Source: an uncultured Desulfobacter sp. | GTDB taxonomy: Bacteria; Desulfobacterota; Desulfobacteria; Desulfobacterales; Desulfobacteraceae | Assembly (NCBI RefSeq): GCF_963666145.1 | Contig: NZ_OY762614.1 | Coordinates: forward strand, 1,722,001-1,786,000 | Direction: 5' to 3' | Length of the DNA: 64,000 bases | In this document: positions 42,943-50,830 of the stretch, piece after piece | Position numbering within the stretch: the first letter of the stretch is position 1 | Layout: every line of letters starts with the position of its first letter | The notes under the pieces: model-generated | The model's database searches: none | The model's input: only the letters and a program-made list of their open reading frames with translations | What the model was told of the DNA's origin: nothing | Program-made: the position numbers and the translations under genes

Positions 42943-43905
42943 ATGGACGATACAACAAAAGAACGAATCAAGGCCTGGACGCCTTTGGGACGCCCGACCT
43001 TAAGTATTGCAGACACAGAACATCTTGAACAAAAAACATTTGAAACATTTGCCCGCCGCTGGCAGGCGGTCTCGAATTCCATTTCCTGGACCAACAGCAG
43101 TCGACCCGCCGACCTGCCCGGTTTTTTTCTAAAAAAAAATATTCTGTATTCCGCTCTACCCCTGGAACGAGAACTGGCGCCTTTTTTAAACGGCCTGGCC
43201 GCACTTGACCAGCCAAAATTAAGTGACGGCACCCGTAACACCTTAAACAATATTGAAGTGCCCTGCCGGCTTACATTGTATATTGCCCTGCAATGCCCCC
43301 ATTGCCCGGGGATGGTTGAGCGTCTCATCCCCCTTGCCGCTGCCTGTGAAAACATTCATCTTCACATCATTGACGGTTCCCTGTTTCCTGAAAAAGCCCA
43401 TCAAGACAAGGTCATGTCCGCCCCCTGCCTGATTCTAAATGACGATGCCCGATGGACCGGGGCTGTGGCAGAAGAAGAAATCCTGGACATGATTGTCAAT
43501 AAAGAGAGCATGGATCTGGATACAAAGGCCTTAAAAACCATATTGGAGGATGGCCGGGCAGAGTGGATCACCGAACGGATGCAATCGTCCGGCCAATTGT
43601 TCAAAGGATTTGCCGGACTTCTTTTTCACGACACCTGGTCTGTGCGTTTGGGTGCCATGGTGGTGGTGGAAGCCCTTGCCGAAACGGCGCCGGCCCTGTG
43701 CGCAGAGCTCGAAAGAATTTTAATTGGGGCATTCAGTACCCAAAACGTCCCGGTCCAAGGCGACATTTTATACGCCCTGGGAGAGATTGGGACCCGGGAT
43801 ACCCGGGACTGGATCATGAACCGCCAGGCGGCCCTGGCCCACGAAGATCTCAAGGATGCGGCCCAGGATGCAATACAATCCATTGAAGACCGCTTCAATC
43901 TTTAA
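42943..43905 (+). CDS. Thioredoxin-fold protein with CPHC motif and C-terminal HEAT-like repeats
   Basis: Residues about 30-200 resemble the tandem thioredoxin folds of the AhpF N-terminus and archaeal glutaredoxin-like proteins, with the redox pair C118-P-H-C121 in YIALQCPHCPGM and the cis-Pro region SAPCLIL, which adds another Cys. Residues about 205-320 form helical HEAT-like units (SVRLGAMVVVEALAE; GDILYALGEIGTRDTRDWI). There is no signal peptide, so it is cytoplasmic. GGAGG precedes the ATG. It starts an operon with a NifX-permease fusion and a second half permease, so it may reduce a thiol or metal centre for that transporter; this is inference. Confidence 0.75.
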   Translation: MDDTTKERIKAWTPLGRPTLSIADTEHLEQKTFETFARRWQAVSNSISWTNSSRPADLPGFFLKKNILYSALPLERELAPFLNGLAALDQPKLSDGTRNTLNNIEVPCRLTLYIALQCPHCPGMVERLIPLAAACENIHLHIIDGSLFPEKAHQDKVMSAPCLILNDDARWTGAVAEEEILDMIVNKESMDLDTKALKTILEDGRAEWITERMQSSGQLFKGFAGLLFHDTWSVRLGAMVVVEALAETAPALCAELERILIGAFSTQNVPVQGDILYALGEIGTRDTRDWIMNRQAALAHEDLKDAAQDAIQSIEDRFNL

Positions 43906-43929
43906 AAAAATCAAGCCAGGGAAAGGTCC

Positions 43930-44718
43930 ATGAAAATTGCCGTCACGACCCTTGGGAAAGACCTTGACGCCCAGGTGAGCGACAAACCGGGTACAGCGTC
44001 CCACCTGCTTGTAATGGACATCTTGTCCAAAGAGCTGCAATGGTTTGAGGGATCAGGGAAATCCGGCCCGGGCGCTGGCCTGCAGTTCATCACCATGGCC
44101 GTTGACGAACGATGCGATGTTTTTATAACAGGCTGGTTAAGCCCGGTCAGTGAACGGCAGCTTGCGGCACGGGGTATCACAGTGGTCACGGGAAGGACCG
44201 GAAAGACAGCCCAGGTACTTGAACAATTTGAAAGGACCCATGCCACAAATTCGGCAGCAGTCCCGAAGGGACCCTCGAACACCTCATGTTTGCCAACACC
44301 CCAGGCCTTGGGCAATGCCTGCCGCCACGCCCTCACCCAGATCGGCAGCATGCTTCCAGTCATCGTGGGCATTGTCTTTTTAACAGGCCTGCTGACCGCG
44401 TTTATTCCCCGGCACATCCTGTCGGATTTTTTTGCAGGCGGCACGTTGCAGGGGATTTTCAAAGGGGCATTGGCCGGAACGCTTTTTACCGGGAATCCTG
44501 CCAACAGCTATATCATTGGCAAACAACTCCTTGAACAGGGGGTCGGCATCGGTGCGGTCACCGCCCTGATATGCGCCTGGGTGACAGTCGGGGTGGTTCA
44601 ACTGCCCGCAGAAAGCGCCGCCCTTGGCAAACGTTTCGCTGTTGTCCGAAATTTTTTATGCTTCATTTTATCCATGGGCATCGCACTGGTCATGGTCGGG
44701 GCTGCAACCTTTCTTTAG
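43930..44718 (+). CDS. NifX/NafY-like domain fused to half of a COG0701-type permease
   Basis: Residues 1 to about 105 match the dinitrogenase Fe-Mo cofactor biosynthesis domain (MKIAVTTLGKDLDAQVSDKPGTA; FITGWLSPVSERQLAARGI), a small fold that binds metal clusters. Residues about 118-262 are four or so membrane segments with ALAGTLFTGNPANSYIIGKQLLEQGVG, the repeat motif of DUF318/ArsP-like permeases. Such permeases usually have two halves in one chain; here the second half is the next gene. No nif genes are nearby, so nitrogen fixation is not implied. The transported species is unknown. Confidence 0.75.
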   Translation: MKIAVTTLGKDLDAQVSDKPGTASHLLVMDILSKELQWFEGSGKSGPGAGLQFITMAVDERCDVFITGWLSPVSERQLAARGITVVTGRTGKTAQVLEQFERTHATNSAAVPKGPSNTSCLPTPQALGNACRHALTQIGSMLPVIVGIVFLTGLLTAFIPRHILSDFFAGGTLQGIFKGALAGTLFTGNPANSYIIGKQLLEQGVGIGAVTALICAWVTVGVVQLPAESAALGKRFAVVRNFLCFILSMGIALVMVGAATFL

Positions 44719-44726
44719 GATATTGC

Positions 44727-45251
44727 ATGGAAGGATCAATCAAGCCAATCAAAAAAAGGGTTGAATTTTTAGGCTCGTTCAAAGGAATATTTCTCCTTTT
44801 GGTTGCGGTCCTCTATATTGCCTTCTGGTGGACAGCCCCTGAAACAACAGCCGTGGCCGTTCACATCAGCCTTAATTTTTTCAGTCTTCTGCTTCTGCCA
44901 TTTTTCCTGGTGTTCTGTTTTATGGTCGTTTTTAATCTCTTCGTAACCCCGCTACAGCTTGAAAAAACGGCACAAAACGGTTCCGGGATAAAGCAAACCT
45001 GTTTTGCCGCGATAGCCGGTATCTTATCAACCGGTCCGATATTTGCCTGGTATCCGCTTCTCAAAGAACTGCGGGACCGGGGTGCCGCGCCCTCTCTGAT
45101 GGCCGTATTTCTGGTCAACCGCGCGGTCAAACCCGCGCTTCTGCCCATGCTGGTATCCCTGTTCGGCTGGCCCTTTGTGCTGCTTTTCACCCTTTTAACC
45201 GTGGCTGCATCCTTCTGTGTCGGTTTTTGTATGAACCGCCTGATTCCTTAA
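44727..45251 (+). CDS. Second half of the split permease
   Basis: The frame opens at 44571, but the ATG at 44727 with AGGA upstream and 8 bases after the previous stop is the sensible start, giving 174 aa. It has about four membrane segments and AIAGILSTGPIFAWYPLLKELRDRGA followed by FLVNRAVKPALLP, the same motif as in the preceding gene and typical of COG0701 permeases. The two products probably assemble into one transporter. Confidence 0.78.
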   Translation: MEGSIKPIKKRVEFLGSFKGIFLLLVAVLYIAFWWTAPETTAVAVHISLNFFSLLLLPFFLVFCFMVVFNLFVTPLQLEKTAQNGSGIKQTCFAAIAGILSTGPIFAWYPLLKELRDRGAAPSLMAVFLVNRAVKPALLPMLVSLFGWPFVLLFTLLTVAASFCVGFCMNRLIP

Positions 45252-45276
45252 AAAACAAATATCGGCACATCTGATT

Positions 45277-46683
45277 TCAGGCCATCTCAACACGATTTTT
45301 CCCATTTTCCTTGGCACGATAAAGGGCCGCATCAATCCGCACGAAAAAATCTCTAATGGACTCGGATTTTTTGCACTGGGCTACGCCGAGAGAGGCTGTC
45401 ATTGTCCCGATTTCAGGAAAATCATAAGATTGAATATAACTATGTAATTTTGCAGCTGTCTCTTTTGCACCCTGAATATCGGTATTGGTACAAACAATTA
45501 AAAACTCCTCTCCCCCCCATCGGCCGACGGTATCCATTTGCCGCACATTGTTTTTTAAAATCAAAGAGACCGATTTTAAGACCTCATCGCCGACGGCATG
45601 GCCAAAACAATCATTCACCTGTTTAAAATCATCCAAATCCATTAAAACCAGGCTATAGGGGATGTTATACCGCTGCAGACCATAGGCTGCGGCCTCAAGT
45701 TCCTCATTTAATTTTTTTCGATTGGCGCACTGGGTCAGGGCATCCGTATTGGCCATGGCCATAAGCCTTTGATTCAACTGATTTAAAAGGTAATATCGAT
45801 AAATAATGAACGCGCCGACACCGGAAAAGAGAACGGCCAAAAGGACTGCAATTTTCCAGATAAATGCATAGTCGACCCGTTTTTCGCCCATTTTAATCCA
45901 CTTATTATAGATCAAATTATGTTGCTGACTGCTGATATTTGCAAAGACTTTATTGAATATCTCTACCGCATCCTTATTTTCTTTATTAATTCCCATCCGG
46001 TGTTCAAAATCATACTCAGTTTTGCCTGCAATTTTAACATCTATATTTATATTGTTAATGATATGAACGATTACCGCCAAATGTCCCACAAAGGCATCGA
46101 TCTCTCTTTTTTCCAACAGTCGAAGGCCTTGCAATACATCGTCGGTCTGTAACAGGGTTATCTGCGGGTAATTATTTTTTAAAAAATAATAGCTTGTATA
46201 ATTTCTACCGACACCGACTTTTTTGCCGTTTAATTCATTGGTATAGCCAATAAAATCTGCGTCCAATCGGGTTGCGATCACCAGCGGAAAGGTAATATAA
46301 GGCTGCGTAAACACAATATTGGGCCCAATATCATCCCTAATGGAAACGGCAGGGATTAAATCAATTTCACCGTTTTTAAATTTTGTGATGACATTATGCC
46401 ATGTGCTACTTTGATGAAAAGCCAGTTTCATACCGGTGGCATCGGAGACAATGTTTAAATATTCTGCAATGATGCCCCGGTAATCAGGGAAATGGTCAAC
46501 ATCCGACAACGGTTTCCAATTGACTTCACTAAACCGTAGCGTTCGTTTTTCATCCAACCATTTCTGCTCGGTTTCAGTAAATTTTATTGTCTGAACATTA
46601 TTTGCTGCAAAACTTTGCGTAACAATTGCAATACTGAACATAACTCCGGCTAAGATGATAATTTGTTGCGCAGCAAATTTCAT
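45277..46683 (-). CDS. Diguanylate cyclase with periplasmic solute-binding (SBP3-like) sensor
   Basis: A signal/anchor (1-26), a periplasmic domain of the bacterial extracellular solute-binding family 3 (about 45-255; FPDYRGIIAEYLNIVSDATGM, FKNGEIDLIPAVS, FTQPYITFPLVIATR), a membrane segment (about 273-295) and a GGDEF domain (about 312-468). The active site is intact (GRWGGEEF) and RQMD five residues before it is the inhibitory I-site. It should therefore make c-di-GMP from GTP in response to a small ligand, perhaps an amino acid, with feedback inhibition. The ribosome binding site is AGGGGGG. It stands alone, convergent with the permease operon. Confidence 0.9.
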   Translation of the reverse strand: MKFAAQQIIILAGVMFSIAIVTQSFAANNVQTIKFTETEQKWLDEKRTLRFSEVNWKPLSDVDHFPDYRGIIAEYLNIVSDATGMKLAFHQSSTWHNVITKFKNGEIDLIPAVSIRDDIGPNIVFTQPYITFPLVIATRLDADFIGYTNELNGKKVGVGRNYTSYYFLKNNYPQITLLQTDDVLQGLRLLEKREIDAFVGHLAVIVHIINNINIDVKIAGKTEYDFEHRMGINKENKDAVEIFNKVFANISSQQHNLIYNKWIKMGEKRVDYAFIWKIAVLLAVLFSGVGAFIIYRYYLLNQLNQRLMAMANTDALTQCANRKKLNEELEAAAYGLQRYNIPYSLVLMDLDDFKQVNDCFGHAVGDEVLKSVSLILKNNVRQMDTVGRWGGEEFLIVCTNTDIQGAKETAAKLHSYIQSYDFPEIGTMTASLGVAQCKKSESIRDFFVRIDAALYRAKENGKNRVEMA

Positions 46684-47008
46684 TCACCCCCCTCTTAGTC
46701 GCACGGCTGAAACAATCCAAAATCTTTATTGTCACTCCTAAAAACATGAATTTTATTTATGATATGATAATGCTCAGGAAAGAATTTAGAATAACCATGA
46801 AATATATTCAAGCCATTTACAGCATTCATTTCCCGATAACCGTCCTTAACCCTTTCATTTAGCATGACATTGTCTAAATTTAACGTCCGTTTTTTTTGCG
46901 AAAGGGGCAGGACTTGCCAGATATTTAGAAATACATTACATTTATCCTAATTTTCAAGCGTACGGGTTTTACCCGGTACACACAAATCGCTATCCAGTGG
47001 AGATTCAT
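46684..47008. other. Intergenic stretch, about 325 bp
   Basis: Contains a possible promoter, TTGCCA (46914-46919)-17-TACATT (46937-46942), and a short hairpin CGGGT-TTT-ACCCG at 46963-46975 in the leader of the PhhB gene. No gene seen. Confidence 0.4.
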
Positions 47009-47350
47009 ATGGAATTCTTAACCGAACACAAATGTGTCCCCTGCGAAAAAGGGGGCCCTGGTGCAACAGACAAAGAGATAAATGCATACAAACCCCAAGT
47101 GCCGGAATGGGAGATCGTTGATAGACAAGGCCGCCCGTCTTTAAAGCGTGTATTTCGTTTTAAAAATTTCAAACAGGCCCTGGCCTTTGTGAACCAGGTG
47201 GCTGAATTGGCAGAAACCGAATATCATCACCCCACATTGATTCTGGACTGGAGACGCGTGGAAGTGTTATGGACAACCCATAAGATTAAAGGTCTGCATA
47301 AAAATGATTTTTCCATGGCCGCCAAAACAGATGTTCTGTTCGATTCATAA
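47009..47350 (+). CDS. Pterin-4a-carbinolamine dehydratase (PhhB/PCD family)
   Basis: 113 aa from the ATG at 47009, which has GGAG 6 bases upstream; a GTG at 46997 is a weaker choice. The family signature is clear: VAELAETEYHHPTLILDW, with the catalytic His pair and Pro, and TTHKIKGLHKNDFSMAAKTD at the end. The enzyme dehydrates 4a-hydroxytetrahydrobiopterin, but in bacteria without aromatic hydroxylases the family may have other pterin roles. N-terminal CVPCEKGGPG adds two cysteines often seen in bacterial members. galT follows after 20 bp. Confidence 0.88.
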   Translation: MEFLTEHKCVPCEKGGPGATDKEINAYKPQVPEWEIVDRQGRPSLKRVFRFKNFKQALAFVNQVAELAETEYHHPTLILDWRRVEVLWTTHKIKGLHKNDFSMAAKTDVLFDS

Positions 47351-47370
47351 TTAATCTGTAAGGATATGCC

Positions 47371-48450
47371 ATGCATAAACACAAGGGATTTGAATCAAAC
47401 CCAGAAAACCGTCCCCACCGGCGGTTCAACCTTATGACCGGCGAATGGGTCCTGGTCTCGCCCCATCGCACAGACCAGGCATGGACTGGACAACACCAGG
47501 AACCGGGCAAAACACATTCTGTCCAGTACGATCCCGGATGCGGTCTGTGCCCGGGCAACCGTCGGGCGTCGGGCGAAGCCAACCCGATGTACGCCCAACC
47601 GTTTATTTTTACCGAAGACGCTCCGGCCCTGCTGCCGGATACAGGCCTGGAAAGGCCCCCATTGGACACCCTGCTTCAGATGGCACCGGAGTCGGGGCTG
47701 AGTAGGATCATCTGTTATCATCCCCGGCATGACCTGACCATGGCCCGCATGACCGAAAATCAGATTCGTGCCGTAATCGACGTCTGGATTGATGAATTTA
47801 ATACACTGGGCCAAAAAGAAGATATTGCCTATATCCAGATTTTTGAAAACAAAGGGGATATGATTAACGATGTCACACCCCACCCCCACGGACATATCTG
47901 GGCCAGCAGCTTTATCCCCAACATCCCCTTAAAAGAAGACTTTCGGCAGCAATGTTACATGCAGGACCATGACCGCTGCCTGTTGTGCGATTATCTTGAA
48001 CGCGAACTCGACGAAAAAAAACGCATTGTCTTTTCCAATGACACCTTTGTGTGCCTGGTGCCGTTCTGGGCGGGATGGCCCTTTGAAACCATGATTCTTC
48101 CCCGGCGTCACATGGGGGCCATTAATTTTATGGACAAAAAGGAGAAAACGGATCTTTCCGCCATCATCCGGCAGTTGAATATCTGTTATGATAATTTGTT
48201 TGAAAGCGCGTTTCCATATGCCATGGGGATTCATCAGCAGCCCATCATACAGGGACCGGCCGGCACAAGCGCCATATGGCATTTCCATTTTCACTATTAT
48301 CCGCCGATGCGGTACCCCCACAGCACGAAAAATCACATGGACGGTTATGAGATGCTGGCCATGCACCAGCGGGACATCACCCCGGAAAAAGCCGCCAATA
48401 TGCTCAGGTCACAACCGTTGGCCCATTATCTTGACAAATCAGGGTACTGA
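47371..48450 (+). CDS. galT: Galactose-1-phosphate uridylyltransferase family protein
   Basis: 359 aa of the HIT-superfamily GalT type. VTPHPHGHIWAS (about 168-179) holds the nucleophilic His that is uridylylated; N-terminal RFNLMTGEWVLVSPHR and CGLCPGNRR (zinc site), FENKGDMINDV, and C-terminal HQQPI...WHFHFHYYPPM provide the other conserved blocks. It exchanges UMP between UDP-glucose and galactose-1-phosphate. With galU at 36.8 kb it can link UDP-glucose and UDP-galactose for surface polysaccharides. It is the second gene of a pair with the PhhB gene. Confidence 0.9.
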   Translation: MHKHKGFESNPENRPHRRFNLMTGEWVLVSPHRTDQAWTGQHQEPGKTHSVQYDPGCGLCPGNRRASGEANPMYAQPFIFTEDAPALLPDTGLERPPLDTLLQMAPESGLSRIICYHPRHDLTMARMTENQIRAVIDVWIDEFNTLGQKEDIAYIQIFENKGDMINDVTPHPHGHIWASSFIPNIPLKEDFRQQCYMQDHDRCLLCDYLERELDEKKRIVFSNDTFVCLVPFWAGWPFETMILPRRHMGAINFMDKKEKTDLSAIIRQLNICYDNLFESAFPYAMGIHQQPIIQGPAGTSAIWHFHFHYYPPMRYPHSTKNHMDGYEMLAMHQRDITPEKAANMLRSQPLAHYLDKSGY

Positions 48451-48547
48451 AGGCCCGCTGATCCATTATTTTCTCGTGTTGATCCAGTAATTTGTGGTAA
48501 CATCTGTTTATCAACCCACCCGAATCAGTCAAGGAACCCAAAGAGAC

Positions 48548-49480
48548 ATGACGGGATTTGAGACCTATACAAAGCTGTTCCAAAACATTACCGGCATTAT
48601 AAAGGGCCAGGATCACACCATCACCCTGCTGCTTTCAGGTCTTGCCGCAGGCGGCCATATCCTGCTTGAAGATGCGCCGGGTAACGGCAAAACCACTCTT
48701 GCCAAGGCCCTGGCGTTTTCAGCTGATGCAAATTTTAAAAGAATCCAGTTTACCCCGGACCTATTGCCATCGGATGTCTGCGGCGTCTCCATATTTGACC
48801 CGTCCACCCAGCAGTTCAGGCTTCATAAGGGCCCGGTTTTTACCAATATTCTTCTGGCCGACGAAATCAATAGGGCATCACCGAGAACCCAGTCGGCTCT
48901 GCTGGAAGCCATGGCGGAATCCCAGGTGAGCATCGACGGGAACATTTTAAAGCTGGACGATTTCTTTTTTGTCATCGCCACCCAGAACCCCGTGGAATCC
49001 AGGGGCACCTATCCGTTGCCCGAGGCCCAGATGGACCGCTTTGCCCTGAAACTGTCCATGGGGTATGTAAAGCCCGACGACGAGGTGACCATCCTGACAA
49101 ACCAGGAGACAAAAGAACCGGTGGATGCGGTTGTACCCTGTGTTACGAAATCAGAAATCCTGGCCATGAAACAGGCGGTGGATCATGTGTTTATCAGCCA
49201 GGAGCTTAAATATTATATTGTAAGCCTTGTGGGACAGACCCGAACCCATAAAGGCATCGCTCTGGGTGCCGGACACAGGGCCTCCATCACCTTGATGAAA
49301 ACGGCCAAGGCCTATGCTCTTTTTTCAGGCAGTGATTTTGTCATGCCCGAACATATCCAGGAACTGGCCGTACCGGTGATGGCCCACCGCCTGGTTCTGG
49401 ACCCGGAATTCATTTTTTCGGGGAATTCACCAGCCGGCACCATTCTCGACATTGTCGCAGCCACCAAAGCGCCGGGGTAA
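48548..49480 (+). CDS. MoxR-family AAA+ ATPase
   Basis: 310 aa from the ATG at 48548; a GTG at 48494 in the same frame lacks a good ribosome binding site. Walker A is EDAPGNGKTTLAKAL, Walker B LADEINRASPRTQSALLEAM, with the sensor region FFVIATQNPVESRGTYPLPEAQMDRF, all diagnostic of MoxR. These ATPases work as chaperones that help mature partner complexes. The DUF58 and transglutaminase genes follow within 3 and -4 bases, the standard MoxR-DUF58-TGase operon of unknown cellular substrate. Confidence 0.93.
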   Translation: MTGFETYTKLFQNITGIIKGQDHTITLLLSGLAAGGHILLEDAPGNGKTTLAKALAFSADANFKRIQFTPDLLPSDVCGVSIFDPSTQQFRLHKGPVFTNILLADEINRASPRTQSALLEAMAESQVSIDGNILKLDDFFFVIATQNPVESRGTYPLPEAQMDRFALKLSMGYVKPDDEVTILTNQETKEPVDAVVPCVTKSEILAMKQAVDHVFISQELKYYIVSLVGQTRTHKGIALGAGHRASITLMKTAKAYALFSGSDFVMPEHIQELAVPVMAHRLVLDPEFIFSGNSPAGTILDIVAATKAPG

Positions 49481-49483
49481 CGG

Positions 49484-50830
49484 GTGGCAAAGGCGACAAC
49501 AAAATACCTTTACCACGCCTATGTCCGGCTGGACAGGCTGGCGTTTTGGAAAAAAAACAAATTTTCCATGGCCGGCAATTTTTTAATCTATGCCTTGGCC
49601 CTGACCGCCGTCCTGGGGCTGGATACCTTCAGAAGCATGGTGTATCAGCTCTTTGCTTTGTTACTCTCATTATTTGCCGTTTCGAACACGCTCTCATTTA
49701 AATCCCCCAAGGGGCTTTTTGCAAAACGAATTCTGCCGGAATACGGCACAGCCGGTACCCCTGTGATCTACACGATTCTTGTGGGCAACCGGACAAACCA
49801 CCCTAAAGATGGTTTTAAAATCCGGGAGCGGTTCAGCAGCGCAATTCCATCCCTCCAGCAGTTTACCGACGCCAGAGAGCCCCATGAGCATTTACGGAAT
49901 CTCTGGGACAGAAAATTTAAATTGCAGCGCTGGCGATGGCTGATCCGCCAAAAACAAAACGCGGTCCTCACAGGCCAAAAGGTGCCGAGCGTTCCCCCGG
50001 AAAGCCGGGTTGCTGTCAGAGCAACACTGACCCCCTTAAACAGGGGATACATCTACCTAAAAGGGTTCACCTTCTTTAAAAAGGAACCGTTGGGGTTCAC
50101 CCGTTCCTTTTACCATACCACCTGTGAAGCACGGCTTCTTGTTCTGCCCAGGCGGTATAATGTTCCCAAACTGCCCCTGCCGGGGTCCAGAAAACACCAT
50201 ACCGGCGGCATTGCCCTGACATCAAAGGTGGGCAACTCCGATGAATTCATCTCGTTAAGGGAATACAGGCCCGGAGACCCCATGCGCCTTATTCACTGGA
50301 AAAGCCTTGCCAAAACAGGAAAGCTCATTATCCGGGAAAACAGGGATGAGCATTTTGTCCGGCACGCCCTGATTCTGGACACCCATGCACCAAAGGGCGC
50401 AGCACAGGCATTTGAGGCGGCCGTAAGTTTAGCCGCCTCATATGTGGCGAATCTGGTAACCGGCGAATCGTTGCTGGATATTTTCTTTGCAGGCAACCGG
50501 GTCTACCATTATGCCTCGGGCAGGGGACTTTTGGGCCACACAAAATTTTTAGAAATCCTGGCATTGATTCAACCCGCAAGCGAAAACGACTTTTCACCGG
50601 TATCCCGGGCCGTGCTCAAGTATAAACAGCGGTTGAGCGGCTGTATTTTGATATTCACCTGCCTGGACAATGAACGCCTGGACTTTCTCAACAGTTTGAA
50701 GGCAAACGCCATTACCACCACCGCCTTTCTTGTGGGAAATGAAAATGCAGTGCCCCCCGGCGGGGCCGTCCACCGGATTGATCCGGACCATGTTGAAACA
50801 AGCTTGAACAGGGTCAGCCAAATCTTATGA
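49484..50830 (+). CDS. DUF58 domain protein
   Basis: 448 aa beginning at GTG. Two membrane segments (about 27-70) precede a soluble region with the DUF58 signature DEFISLREYRPGDPMRLIHWKSLAKTGKL (about 247-275) and a vWA-like C-terminal fold with DTHAPKG. DUF58 proteins accompany MoxR ATPases and transglutaminase-like proteins; their role is not known, though they may form a membrane-associated metal-dependent complex. It sits 3 bases after moxR and overlaps the next gene by 4 bases (ATGA). Confidence 0.9.
   Translation: MAKATTKYLYHAYVRLDRLAFWKKNKFSMAGNFLIYALALTAVLGLDTFRSMVYQLFALLLSLFAVSNTLSFKSPKGLFAKRILPEYGTAGTPVIYTILVGNRTNHPKDGFKIRERFSSAIPSLQQFTDAREPHEHLRNLWDRKFKLQRWRWLIRQKQNAVLTGQKVPSVPPESRVAVRATLTPLNRGYIYLKGFTFFKKEPLGFTRSFYHTTCEARLLVLPRRYNVPKLPLPGSRKHHTGGIALTSKVGNSDEFISLREYRPGDPMRLIHWKSLAKTGKLIIRENRDEHFVRHALILDTHAPKGAAQAFEAAVSLAASYVANLVTGESLLDIFFAGNRVYHYASGRGLLGHTKFLEILALIQPASENDFSPVSRAVLKYKQRLSGCILIFTCLDNERLDFLNSLKANAITTTAFLVGNENAVPPGGAVHRIDPDHVETSLNRVSQIL

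Noticed and set aside
43930..44250. NifX-like domain as evidence for nitrogen fixation
   Set aside because: No nif structural or assembly genes are in the window, and this domain occurs in many unrelated proteins.
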